IMG/VR virus record: IMGVR_UViG_3300034355_001382
Location: 1-28,772 of that record
DNA length: 28,772 nucleotides
Reading direction: 5' to 3' (one strand)
Origin: a virus
Position numbers and translations under genes: made by a program. Under the pieces are notes generated by a model. The model did no database searches. It was not told the DNA's origin and saw only the letters and a program-made list of their open reading frames with translations. Of the stretch, positions 13,488 through 20,734 are shown piece by piece (position 1 is the stretch's first letter; every line of letters starts with the position of its first letter).

Positions 13488-14650
13488 TTGACAGCATCAT
13501 TGACGAGCATTTTGGCGGCTATTCCGTTGTCCGTGTTGATTATCTCGAAATAACTGGGGATGCTTGCGCGGCTCAGATATTGCATTCCTTAGAGTATTGG
13601 ACAGCCCACCGATTCAGGGAGATTGAACGAATAGAGCAACAAAACGCCGAGGCAATCAAAAACGGGGGTCAAATTACTCCGGTTCCTAGCGAGTGGCTCT
13701 ATGAAAAGATTCAAACCTTTGTCGATGCCATCTGTGGGACGTTTAAGCGCAACAAAGTGATCGAGGCTTTGAAGCTATTGAAAAATAAGGGTTTCATCGA
13801 AAGCAAACCTAGTTCAATCCCTAGAGATCAAACCCTTCTCTACAGATTCAACATTGAACAAGTAGAGCAATCATTGAGGGAAGCCAAGGCTAGTAAGGGT
13901 TTTAGCTCCAAAAGGAAAACCAAATCCCAGAGTTTAGATATAAACGATGAGAGTTTAAATTCAAACCTCTCCCAGAGTTTAGATTTAAACCGCCAGAGTT
14001 TAGATTTAAACAGTGTACAGAGTTCAGATTTAAACTCTGATCTTTATATAATTCATGATCTAAATATTCAAGTCTTAAATTCAAAAGACCCCCCTACCCC
14101 CCAAGGGGAATCGGAGTGGGGGGGGATTCCAAACGAAGCCGTTTTAGTTTCAAACGAAGACCACGGACAAGAGGGTACAGAGGACTTGACTCCTCACCAA
14201 AGCCCAGAACAAGACCCACCTGTTAAAAACCATCTTCCTACTCCTGAGATCAAACATCCCGCCGCCGTCGAGTTCGATTCTCGATTTCTGCCAACGGACA
14301 CAACCGCAGACAACATGAACACCTGGAACGCAATTATCAAAACCGGAGCCATGCGCGGCGAACGTTCCCCCGACCCTGAATTTTTGGAATATTACCGGGT
14401 GCTGTTAAGCAAATGCACCCATTACAGAGGGAAGGATTGCAACTCTAACCACGCCAAATCTTCCCTAGCTCAGAAGTGGAAATCCGAACCGCTAAAAATT
14501 CTGGCCGATGCCGAAAGTTGGCTCAAAGCAAAAGCTAAAACCACAGCCTCAACACAAGTCAGAAGCACTAAAGACTTATCCCTAGAAGAAAAAATAGCGG
14601 TTCTCCAACGGGTTCAGGATCGCAAAAACTCACAAGCCAAAGGAGCCTAA
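13484..14650 (+). CDS. winged-helix replication initiator (O/G38P/DnaD-like) containing iterons
   Basis: A 388-residue protein. Residues about 20-130 look like a winged-helix DNA-binding domain: ACAAQILHSLEYWT ... TFVDAICGTFKRNKVIEALKLLKNKGFIESKPS, the pattern of phage initiators that read DNA with a wHTH. Residues about 147-187 are a Ser/Leu/Asp/Asn repeat (SQSLDLN, RQSLDLN), encoded by 18-bp DNA iterons. A disordered Pro/Glu-rich linker and a C-terminal helical domain (about 275-388) follow. It stands directly before a loader-like gene and DnaB, the order seen in SPP1 (38-39-40) and comparable to lambda O-P. It should bind the internal iterons and recruit the helicase. The name is inferred from architecture. 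Confidence 0.72.
   Translation: MIDSIIDEHFGGYSVVRVDYLEITGDACAAQILHSLEYWTAHRFREIERIEQQNAEAIKNGGQITPVPSEWLYEKIQTFVDAICGTFKRNKVIEALKLLKNKGFIESKPSSIPRDQTLLYRFNIEQVEQSLREAKASKGFSSKRKTKSQSLDINDESLNSNLSQSLDLNRQSLDLNSVQSSDLNSDLYIIHDLNIQVLNSKDPPTPQGESEWGGIPNEAVLVSNEDHGQEGTEDLTPHQSPEQDPPVKNHLPTPEIKHPAAVEFDSRFLPTDTTADNMNTWNAIIKTGAMRGERSPDPEFLEYYRVLLSKCTHYRGKDCNSNHAKSSLAQKWKSEPLKILADAESWLKAKAKTTASTQVRSTKDLSLEEKIAVLQRVQDRKNSQAKGA
13928..14095 (+). repeat. five 18-bp iterons plus AT-rich tract: candidate replication origin
   Basis: Iterons at 13928-13945, 13949-13966, 13973-13990, 13994-14011 and 14018-14035, consensus CAGAGTTTAGATTTAAAC. Copies 3 and 4 are identical; 1 and 5 differ by one base, 2 by three. 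Start-to-start spacing is 21, 24, 21, 24 bases, about two helical turns. Each carries the dyad GTTTA-GATT-TAAAC. Immediately after comes an AT-rich stretch (about 14041-14090, including TATATAATTCATGATC and AATATTC), a likely unwinding element. Lambda ori shows the same plan: 18-bp iterons and an AT-rich region inside the O gene. Confidence 0.72.
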
Positions 14651-14652
14651 CC

Positions 14653-15228
14653 ATGCTTGATATGCAGACTTTCATGATCGGAGTGTCCAACCTAGAAGCG
14701 AACTTCCCAGACGCGATTTTTACCGAATTGAAGTACGAAGTCTGGTTTGAGGAACTTTCTAGCCAACTTTCCTCAGACGAATTTGAAACAGCAATCCGAA
14801 AAGCGATTTTTAAATTTCGAGCTTGCCCCACGGGAGAAGACCTTTTAGCACTCGTTAAAGAGTCCGACCGTGAATTGGTATCTAATTGTTGGTCAAGATG
14901 CCTAGAATCGCTCGCTAACCGCCTCCCGTTAAATAATTTGGATGATGCTACCCAGTACGCAATTTTCAAACTCGGTGGGATATCTCACCTTGGATCGATT
15001 GAAAGTACCCAACTGCAATACCTGAGCAACGATTTCAAGATCCACTGGCAAGCCTACCGAAAATCCCCGCGAGAATTTGAGCGCCCAGTGCAAATCATTC
15101 CCCCTGAGCAACGGGAATTTCAACCTAATGGACTCAAACCTCAACTTTCAGAGGAGCAAAAGTTAAAAAATAAAGAGGCTTTGAACAACCTGATCGCCAC
15201 AGTATTCAACAAAAACGGAGCGAAATGA
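14653..15228 (+). CDS. putative helicase loader (G39P-like)
   Basis: A 191-residue protein. The N-terminal domain (FMIGVSNLEANFPDAIFTELKYEVWFEELSSQLSSDEFETAIRKAIFKFRACPTGEDLLALV) matches the pattern of SPP1 G39P-type loaders: a helix, W-F/Y at mid-domain, a pair of helices, then a Pro before a final helix. The C-terminal part (QREFQPNGLKPQLSEEQKLKNKEALNNL) looks disordered then helical, as expected for a helicase-binding tail. It lies two bases after the initiator and overlaps dnaB by ATGA. It is expected to deliver DnaB to the origin. Assigned by pattern and context. Confidence 0.6.
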   Translation: MLDMQTFMIGVSNLEANFPDAIFTELKYEVWFEELSSQLSSDEFETAIRKAIFKFRACPTGEDLLALVKESDRELVSNCWSRCLESLANRLPLNNLDDATQYAIFKLGGISHLGSIESTQLQYLSNDFKIHWQAYRKSPREFERPVQIIPPEQREFQPNGLKPQLSEEQKLKNKEALNNLIATVFNKNGAK

Positions 15229-16550
15229 TAGAAATGAACGCAACAATAACCATGGAAAATATACAGACAGAGGAAGCCGTTTTAGGGGGGATTCTATTAG
15301 ACCCAGAAGCCATTGGTCGAGTTGCAGAAATGTTGCAACCTGAATCATTCTCCCTGCGATCGCATCAAACGATTTACAAAGCAGTATTAACCCTGCATTC
15401 CCAAGGAAAACCCACGGATTTGATGACCGTTACATTTTGGTTGGCAGATCAGAAATTACTCGAACGAGTGGGAGGACAATTAGGATTAACTCAACTCGTA
15501 GATCGGACGGTTTCAGCAGTCAACATTGATCAATATGCCAAACTAATTCTTGACAAAAAAACCCGTCGCGATCTAGTATCTTCCGCTTATAAGATTATTG
15601 AGTTAGCAGAAGATACCAGTCAACCTTTAGAGACTGTAATTCAAAAATCAGAAGAACAAATTGCCAATATTTCCCAGGGCAAATCCTCAGAGGATTTAGT
15701 TTCAATTGGTGAAACCCTGATTGATACCTTTCAAGAAATTGAAGATCGGAGTGAAAGCAAAATTCCCCCCGGTGTTCCCTGCGGTTTCTATGATTTAGAT
15801 GCAATGACAGGAGGTTTTCAACGGTCGGATTTAATTATTGTGGCTGGTAGGCCGTCAATGGGAAAAACTGCGCTGGCTGTTCAGTTTGGTCACAAGATCG
15901 CTAAAAAAGGATTACCCGTTGCGGTGTTCAGTTTAGAAATGTCCAAAGGTCAGTTAGTCCAACGACTTTTAGCAGGGGAAGCAAAAATCGAAAGCACGCG
16001 GCTGCGGTCGGGAAATATTCAGCAAGATGAGTGGGAGCCGTTAACAGAGGCGATTAGTAAGTTAGCAGAATTGCCGATTTTTATTGACGATACCTCGAAC
16101 CCTACTGTCAATGAAATTAAGAAAAAAGCTCAAAAACTGCAAGCCGAAAACGATGGAAAACTAGGTTTAATCCTAATAGATTATCTGCAATTAATGGATG
16201 GTGGTAGCGAGAATCGGGTGCAGGAATTGTCAAGAATTACACGGGGATTAAAGGGAATGGCAAAGGACTTAAACGTCCCTGTTATTGTCTTATCTCAGTT
16301 AAATCGAAGTGTTGAGCAACGCACTAATAAACGCCCAATGATGTCCGACTTGAGAGAATCGGGATCAACGGAACAGGACGCGGATTTAATAATGATGATT
16401 TACCGAGATGATTACTACAATCCCAACAGTTCAGAAGCCGGGGTAGCTGAAATCATTTTAACCAAACATCGCAACGGCCCCACCGGAACGGTTAAGTTAT
16501 TATTTGATTCCCAGTTTACTCAGTTTAAAAATATGGCGAGGTCAAGATAG
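15225..16550 (+). CDS. dnaB: replicative DNA helicase DnaB
   Basis: A 441-residue protein of normal DnaB length. N-terminal domain: TEEAVLGGILLDPEAIGRVAEML; linker; RecA-like domain with Walker A GRPSMGKTA (208-216), FSLEMS (235-240), Walker B LILIDYLQLM (315-324), then VIVLSQLNRSVEQR and SDLRESGSTEQDADLIMMIYR. It unwinds DNA 5' to 3' as a hexamer at the fork. No intein interrupts Walker A, a site where many cyanobacterial dnaB genes carry one. ATGA overlap with the loader and an internal GGAG support the start. A virus- or plasmid-borne copy would make replication independent of host DnaB loading. Confidence 0.97.
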   Translation: MIEMNATITMENIQTEEAVLGGILLDPEAIGRVAEMLQPESFSLRSHQTIYKAVLTLHSQGKPTDLMTVTFWLADQKLLERVGGQLGLTQLVDRTVSAVNIDQYAKLILDKKTRRDLVSSAYKIIELAEDTSQPLETVIQKSEEQIANISQGKSSEDLVSIGETLIDTFQEIEDRSESKIPPGVPCGFYDLDAMTGGFQRSDLIIVAGRPSMGKTALAVQFGHKIAKKGLPVAVFSLEMSKGQLVQRLLAGEAKIESTRLRSGNIQQDEWEPLTEAISKLAELPIFIDDTSNPTVNEIKKKAQKLQAENDGKLGLILIDYLQLMDGGSENRVQELSRITRGLKGMAKDLNVPVIVLSQLNRSVEQRTNKRPMMSDLRESGSTEQDADLIMMIYRDDYYNPNSSEAGVAEIILTKHRNGPTGTVKLLFDSQFTQFKNMARSR

Positions 16551-16579
16551 AAACCCACTAATTATCAAGGAGTTTGAGA

Positions 16580-17200
16580 ATGCTAGAAAATTACAAGAAC
16601 ACATGGACAGAAGCTGAGATAGAACAACTTCTACTTTTAAAAGACAGCAAAAAAACTCATGCGCAGATTGCTGAAATTTTAGGGAGAACAAAAGCATCTA
16701 TTGATATCAAATATTCAAAGGTTAGAAACAACCTAAAGGAATCAAGTTGGATATGGACACACGAGGAAACTGAAACCTTGATAGCACTAGCAGAAACTTT
16801 ACCGTTCACCCAATTAGTTATTCGATATAATCAACTAGCCGTTAAAAAAGGCTATCAAGAGCGAACAATATTATCCGTTCAAAATAAGTTATTAAATCTC
16901 GGACAAAGCCTAAGACCTAACAGTGGTTGGTATGGAGCCACGGCAGTTTTTATAGGACTAGGATTTTCAAGAGAAAGGATTCGTGGATGGATAAATAACG
17001 GGCTAAAACATCACTCTGAAGGCACAAGACAGTTTTACATTCGGAATGATCATTTAGTGGAATACATCCTCTCGCATCCTGATTGTTTAAACGGAATCTC
17101 AGACGATGGGGTTCGTTGGTTTATTGCTTTATTAAATGAAGACAGGGAGATGAAAAAACGTGATGGTAGACCAGAATCCGCCCGTTCATTAACCGCTTAA
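16580..17200 (+). CDS. Myb/SANT-like DNA-binding protein
   Basis: A 206-residue protein from ATG at 16580, with AAGGAG seven bases upstream. WTEAEIEQLLLLKDSKKTHAQIAEILGRTKASIDIKYSKVRN has the three-helix, Trp-spaced pattern of a Myb/SANT-like or GcrA-like DNA-binding repeat; a second copy may follow at WTHEETETLIALAETLPFTQLVIRYN. The C-terminal half contains WYGATAVFIGLGFSRERIRGWINNGLKH, another helix-turn-helix-like stretch. It is probably a transcription factor or DNA-organising protein of the replication operon. Confidence 0.68.
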   Translation: MLENYKNTWTEAEIEQLLLLKDSKKTHAQIAEILGRTKASIDIKYSKVRNNLKESSWIWTHEETETLIALAETLPFTQLVIRYNQLAVKKGYQERTILSVQNKLLNLGQSLRPNSGWYGATAVFIGLGFSRERIRGWINNGLKHHSEGTRQFYIRNDHLVEYILSHPDCLNGISDDGVRWFIALLNEDREMKKRDGRPESARSLTA

Positions 17201-17255
17201 TCTTGACCGCGCCCTTGATTGATTAATTCCATTAAACCCAACAAAGGAGATTGAC

Positions 17256-17828
17256 ATGACCGTAACAACCAAGATATTTGAAAGAGTTTTAAAAGTTGGT
17301 GAGTGGGTAGAGATTGACCCACACAAACACCGCCCATCTTATCTAATAAGAGGTACAGCATGGCGAGTTGAAAGTTTCAATGTATTAAAACAAACCTGTC
17401 AAGTAACTAACTGTAAAGAGGGAAGTTGGCACAGATCAGAAACCCTAGACTTTGAGGAGATTTCCGACTCATCCCCATTCAAAAAAACTGATATTGTGCA
17501 ATTAAAAAAGGATAGCCGTTACATCGGACGGGTGATTATGTGCCGGGGGAATAAAATCAAAATTCAGTGGACGAAAGGATTGGCAGAATCCTTAGACTCG
17601 GACAAGATAAAACTATTTATTCAGATGGTCAAAGGGGAACAAATCCCCCTCGGAAATTACGCTTTCCAGAAAGGCGATCATGTCAAAACTACAGACAAGA
17701 ATTTTGGCAATGTAATCCTCACTGTAAAAGAATGCTTACCCTCTGGAATGGTGATGTTGAGTTCATCAAACGATCCTAATTTACTACTCCCCGGCTGTGG
17801 CTTAACAGTTGTTGAGGAGGGTTTCTAA
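17256..17828 (+). CDS. protein with repeated SH3/KOW-like barrels
   Basis: A 190-residue protein, mostly short beta strands. Three segments have SH3-barrel-like openings: KVGEWVEIDP (about 14), KKTDIVQLKKDSRYIGRVIMCRGNKIKIQW (about 76) and FQKGDHVKTTDKNFGNVILTVKE (about 146). Such barrels often bind nucleic acids or proteins. AAAGGAG precedes the ATG. Its TAA overlaps the start of the methyltransferase gene (TAATG), so the two are co-translated. Exact function unknown. Confidence 0.62.
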   Translation: MTVTTKIFERVLKVGEWVEIDPHKHRPSYLIRGTAWRVESFNVLKQTCQVTNCKEGSWHRSETLDFEEISDSSPFKKTDIVQLKKDSRYIGRVIMCRGNKIKIQWTKGLAESLDSDKIKLFIQMVKGEQIPLGNYAFQKGDHVKTTDKNFGNVILTVKECLPSGMVMLSSSNDPNLLLPGCGLTVVEEGF

Positions 17829-18874
17829 TGCCAACATTCGCAACATTATTCATGGGCGGAGGCGGTGCAGATTTGGGGTTAGAAGCCGCGGGTTTTGAGT
17901 CCATTTGGGGGATCGAACGAGATCCTAAAATTGCAGAAGTAGCACGATTAAATTTCCCCAATACCAAAGTATTCAACTCTTGTGTTGGTGAAATTCGCAC
18001 TCATCTCATGGAGCGGGTTGATCTACTTTGGATGAGTCCCCCCTGCCAACAATACAGCAATGCACGGCGGGGTGATATTCCTGACCATAAAGATAAAGAT
18101 GCGGGGCTTTATTGCTGTGATTATATTGCCATATTATCCCCTCGATGGGTGGTTCTCGAAAACGTCCCAGGATATGCAAAATCACCAACTTTTGAGGCGA
18201 TATTGCGATCGCTAATTGATTGTGGATATCGCTATCATTGGTTAATTTTAGACGCGGCGGATCACGGGGTTCCGCAAAACCGGAAACGGTTGATTATGTG
18301 GGCAGTTAAAAATTCAGAACCCCTCCCTTATTTTCCTGAATCAAAACCTAAAAAGGGATGGTATCAAGCCATTAGTGATTTAATCCCAGAAATGCAGGAT
18401 TGTGAGCTTGCGGACTGGCAGATTAAGCGATTGAATGAATTGGGATATTTGCCAGAAAAAGCCTTGATTGATATTGGTAAACAACTCATTAGACAGGCTA
18501 CAGTTCGGGAGTCAAACGATCCAAGTTTTACTATCGTAGGGGGTCACTGTAATTCCCATTCTCCCATCCTATTAATCCCCCGTGCGGGAGCCTGTATTAA
18601 GAACATTTTACCGACTCCACAAAACAAGCCTTGTCCAACAATTCGAGCTATGGCGGGTGTTTCGACCCATTGGGCGGACATCGTACAGGGAAGTCAAATC
18701 AAACGGATTAGTCAAAAAGCGACGGCACGGCTGCAAACTTTTCCCGATGATTACAAATTCCCAGAATCCAAATCTTTAAGTCAACAAATAATCGGAAATG
18801 CCGTGCCGCCGTTGTTGGCGAAAGAGTTAGGTCTGGCAATCTTAAAATCAATTAATCTTTATGAAGACAACTAA
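17828..18874 (+). CDS. orphan C5-cytosine DNA methyltransferase
   Basis: A 348-residue protein with all key C5-MTase motifs in order: motif I TLFMGGGGADLGLEAAG (SAM binding, 6-22), motif IV MSPPCQQYS with nucleophile Cys73, motif VI VLENVPG (110-115), motif VIII DHGVPQNRKRLI (145-156), the variable target-recognition region, and motif X QIIGNAVPP near the end. It transfers methyl from SAM to C5 of cytosine in DNA. No restriction endonuclease is adjacent, so it is most simply a solitary, protective or regulatory enzyme. Because HIP1 is abundant here, a target inside GCGATCGC is worth testing, but specificity cannot be read from sequence. Confidence 0.95.
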   Translation: MPTFATLFMGGGGADLGLEAAGFESIWGIERDPKIAEVARLNFPNTKVFNSCVGEIRTHLMERVDLLWMSPPCQQYSNARRGDIPDHKDKDAGLYCCDYIAILSPRWVVLENVPGYAKSPTFEAILRSLIDCGYRYHWLILDAADHGVPQNRKRLIMWAVKNSEPLPYFPESKPKKGWYQAISDLIPEMQDCELADWQIKRLNELGYLPEKALIDIGKQLIRQATVRESNDPSFTIVGGHCNSHSPILLIPRAGACIKNILPTPQNKPCPTIRAMAGVSTHWADIVQGSQIKRISQKATARLQTFPDDYKFPESKSLSQQIIGNAVPPLLAKELGLAILKSINLYEDN

Positions 18875-19274
18875 AAAAGGATTTCAACCCGCCCAAAAAA
18901 TTCATGCCAACGACCTCCACACATTCTCTTGTGAGTGTCTCTGGTATGATGTAGAAACCGACGAGGAACTTCTATCTGAATTATGGACAATTAAACTCGA
19001 TAAAAGGCGATTCAGAACCGATGTCAGGCAGGCTATTGTCACAGGACTTATCTATTGTTTTCTCGAAACACCGGAAGCAATAGAGCGACGTATTAACAGG
19101 GTGTTTTTTTGGAATAATAAATCCCGTGCTTTTGAGCCATTAGGGGCGGTGTCTGACGCTCCGATGACCGGATCTAGTCCAGTTGATTTTGAAGCCGATC
19201 CGGTGGTGGCTTTTGAGAGATTAAAAGCCCTTTGTGTCGAGATTGAGATTATCAAGGTTGACGATTGCTCTTGA
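18861..19274 (+). CDS. protein of unknown function downstream of the methyltransferase
   Basis: A 137-residue protein overlapping the methyltransferase end by 14 bases (MKTTKKGFQPAQKIHANDLHTFSCECLWYDVETDEELLSELWTIKLDKRRF...). A central RQAIVTGLIYCFLETPEAIERRINRVFFW segment is helical; the C-terminus is acidic. No Shine-Dalgarno, so coupling to the methyltransferase is likely. It is the last gene of the replication operon. Not recognised. Confidence 0.6.
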   Translation: MKTTKKGFQPAQKIHANDLHTFSCECLWYDVETDEELLSELWTIKLDKRRFRTDVRQAIVTGLIYCFLETPEAIERRINRVFFWNNKSRAFEPLGAVSDAPMTGSSPVDFEADPVVAFERLKALCVEIEIIKVDDCS

Positions 19275-19355
19275 CCTTTTAAAAATATATAAATAAACTT
19301 GTTTTTTTTTGCGTTATTCGTGTACAATGTAAATAGTCAAGAATCAAGGTTTACC

Positions 19356-19474
19356 AGTTAACGATTGCATTGTTTCTTGACTAATTTGATACCAGTATGA
19401 AGCCAACGCGATTATTGTTGGCGGTAATCCTGGTAGTTAACGATTGCATTGTTTCTTGACTAATTTGATACTAG
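19356..19474. repeat. 37-bp perfect direct repeat flanking a hairpin
   Basis: Positions 19356-19392 and 19435-19471 are identical over 37 bases, from AGTTAACGATTGCATTG to TTTGATAC, and both continue (C/T)AG. The 42-base interval contains TACCAG/CTGGTA and, nested, GCCAAC/GTTGGC. A degenerate third copy (AGTTAATGATT ... TTTCTTGACT) begins at 19700, exactly where an ATPase gene breaks off, and a shorter echo (GTTGACGATTGC) lies near 19258. The repeat contains TTGACT, which can serve as a -35 box. Confidence 0.85.
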
Positions 19475-19485
19475 CTGACTATATT
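19456..19485 (+). promoter_or_regulatory. promoter formed at the second repeat copy
   Basis: TTGACT (19456-19461, inside the repeat), 18 bases, TATATT (19480-19485). The predicted start near 19492 is just before the structured segment that follows. The first repeat copy has no matching -10 box. Confidence 0.45.
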
Positions 19486-19491
19486 ATAATT

Positions 19492-19562
19492 TGATCGTGG
19501 GTGAACGTCTGCTTCATGCAGTGTTGTTAAAAGATTTATTTCTTTTGACACTAGCCCACACC
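19492..19562 (+). ncRNA. candidate small structured RNA
   Basis: Downstream of the repeat-borne promoter, GTGGG near 19498 pairs with CCCAC near 19555 and encloses two hairpins: CTGC-TTCAT-GCAG, and GTGT..AAAAGA-TTTATT-TCTTTT..ACAC. The result is a three-way-junction-like fold of about 65 bases without a gene. It matches no RNA family I know. It could be a small RNA or a leader element. Structure comes from inspection only. Confidence 0.35.
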
Positions 19563-19591
19563 TTGCTTTAAAGTGTAGATCATTATATAAT
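19563..19591 (+). promoter_or_regulatory. predicted promoter upstream of the ATPase stump and thyX
   Basis: TTGCTT (19563-19568), exactly 17 bases, perfect TATAAT (19586-19591). Start near 19598. It probably belonged to the gene now reduced to a stump at 19620 and may now drive thyX. Confidence 0.6.
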
Positions 19592-19619
19592 AATAGAAAT
19601 ACATCAAACAACAAAAATT

Positions 19620-19724
19620 ATGATCAATTCTTTACGATTACTTAATTTTAAATGCTTTAAAGATCAAACTATTCCACTCAAATCCCTGACACTGTTGACA
19701 GTTAATGATTATCTTATTTCTTGA
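19620..19724 (+). pseudogene. N-terminal stump of a RecF/AAA-type ATPase gene
   Basis: ATG at 19620 encodes MINSLRLLNFKCFKDQTIPL and KSLTLLT, the typical first strand-helix of RecF/SMC-like AAA ATPases (the motif before LTxLxGxNGSGKS). The Walker A never arrives: the frame changes to VNDYLIS and stops at 19722-19724, exactly where a degenerate copy of the nearby direct repeat begins (19700). The gene was therefore cut and joined at repeat-like DNA. Such ATPases occur in anti-phage systems, but the remnant is too short to say which family it was. Confidence 0.65.
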
Positions 19725-19753
19725 CTGAAGATGCACAAAAGAGTAGGAGACTA

Positions 19754-20473
19754 ATGGACAAATTCAAGGTTGATGTTTTATCGAAAACAGCTAATCCCCA
19801 GACAATAATGTATCTGGCTCTCCATCAGGATTATAGTGAGGATTATATATATGAAAGCCTTGATAAAACCCCTTCTGAAATTAAGTGTGGGGAGATAGCC
19901 GTTAAACGATTACTAGAGGGAAATAGAGGACACTTTGGAGTGTTAGAGCACTGCCACATCGTTTTTAGTGTGGGATATTTCCCCCATAGTGTGATGCAAC
20001 AGGCAACCCGGCATAGAATAGCTAGTTTCGATGTTCAATCTGGGCGCTACTCAGGGCAGAGGATTGTTGATGTAATCAACTTCAAGAGAAGTTTAGAAGA
20101 TGTTTTTTACCTCCGTCCGGTGGGGAATTACAGCGATCGCCAAGGCAAAAAATATTATTATTCACCTGAATTAAGAGAAATCCATTTACAACACTGTGTA
20201 GATGCTTGTGGTTTGTATAAACAAAACATTGAGTCTGGGATGAGTGAAGAACACGCCAGGGGTTTGATACCTTTTGATTTCCGTCAGCATTTTGTAATGA
20301 GTTGCAACTTGAGATCATTGCTTCATTTCCTTGATTTAAGATTCAAAAAAGATGCCCAGTTAGAGATTCAAAAACTCTCTGAAATGATGTGGACACATAC
20401 TCAAGAATGGGTTCCCCAAATTGCGGAATGGTACGAAAAGAACCGATTAGGGAAAGCTCGGCTTGCTCCCTAA
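19754..20473 (+). CDS. thyX: flavin-dependent thymidylate synthase ThyX
   Basis: A 239-residue protein from ATG at 19754, with TAGGAG upstream. The ThyX signature RHRxxSxxxxSxRY is present as RHRIASFDVQSGRY (86-99); ARGLIPFDFRQHFVMSCNLRSLLHFLDLR matches the conserved C-terminal dUMP/FAD-binding region. It makes dTMP from dUMP using methylene-tetrahydrofolate and NADPH via FAD. Cyanobacteria and their viruses commonly use ThyX. A longer reading from 19721 would run into the ATPase stump and is rejected. It pairs functionally with the thymidylate kinase at 23.4-24.0 kb. Confidence 0.96.
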   Translation: MDKFKVDVLSKTANPQTIMYLALHQDYSEDYIYESLDKTPSEIKCGEIAVKRLLEGNRGHFGVLEHCHIVFSVGYFPHSVMQQATRHRIASFDVQSGRYSGQRIVDVINFKRSLEDVFYLRPVGNYSDRQGKKYYYSPELREIHLQHCVDACGLYKQNIESGMSEEHARGLIPFDFRQHFVMSCNLRSLLHFLDLRFKKDAQLEIQKLSEMMWTHTQEWVPQIAEWYEKNRLGKARLAP

Positions 20474-20654
20474 TTTTGCTTTCTGGAATAAGGAAAGCTG
20501 TATCGTCAGCCTCTATTATTGATCCAATATCTTATCAATTCCGAGAGGGATAGATTTCTTGAGGATGCGATCGCCTCTATCCTCTCCCTCTCAACTTCTG
20601 AAAGCCTCACCCTGACAACGGTTGGGCGGTTAAAAAGTTTTTTTGATTTAGGGG
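20474..20654. other. intergenic stretch with a long hairpin
   Basis: Between thyX and the next operon. GAGAGGGATAG pairs with CTATCCTCTC with one bulged G (about 20541-20584), enclosing GAGG...CCTC and a HIP1 octamer. No T-run follows, so it is not a standard terminator, though it could slow transcription. No gene seen here. Confidence 0.45.
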
Positions 20655-20683
20655 TTGACATATTTTGATTTTGTAGCTACAAT
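20655..20683 (+). promoter_or_regulatory. strong predicted promoter
   Basis: Perfect TTGACA (20655-20660), exactly 17 bases, TACAAT (20678-20683, one mismatch). It drives the 20735-21899 genes. An ACGCC/GGCGT hairpin (about 20711-20730) lies just before the ATG at 20735, where no Shine-Dalgarno is seen. Confidence 0.75.
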
Positions 20684-20734
20684 AATTTAGTATAGAACAC
20701 AAAAAAAGGGACGCCGCCAAATCGGGCGTAAAAT

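Noticed and set aside
13902-14084. Minus-strand Leu/Asn-repeat peptide over the iterons
   Set aside because: Repeat only mirrors the iteron DNA; antisense to the initiator gene.
15846-15880. Intein in DnaB Walker A
   Set aside because: GRPSMGKTA is uninterrupted and the protein has the normal intein-free length.
17828-19274. Restriction-modification system
   Set aside because: The methyltransferase is clear, but neither neighbour shows a nuclease motif (PD-(D/E)xK, HNH or GIY-YIG).
19356-19474. Two-repeat CRISPR array
   Set aside because: The 37-bp repeat and 42-bp interval fit CRISPR sizes, but there are only two exact copies, the interval is a nested hairpin instead of unstructured foreign sequence, the third copy is degenerate and 228 bases away, and no cas gene is present.
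19721-19753. Longer thyX reading from a TTG at 19721
   Set aside because: It would add residues overlapping the ATPase stump and lacks a ribosome binding site, whereas ATG 19754 has TAGGAG and matches ThyX length.
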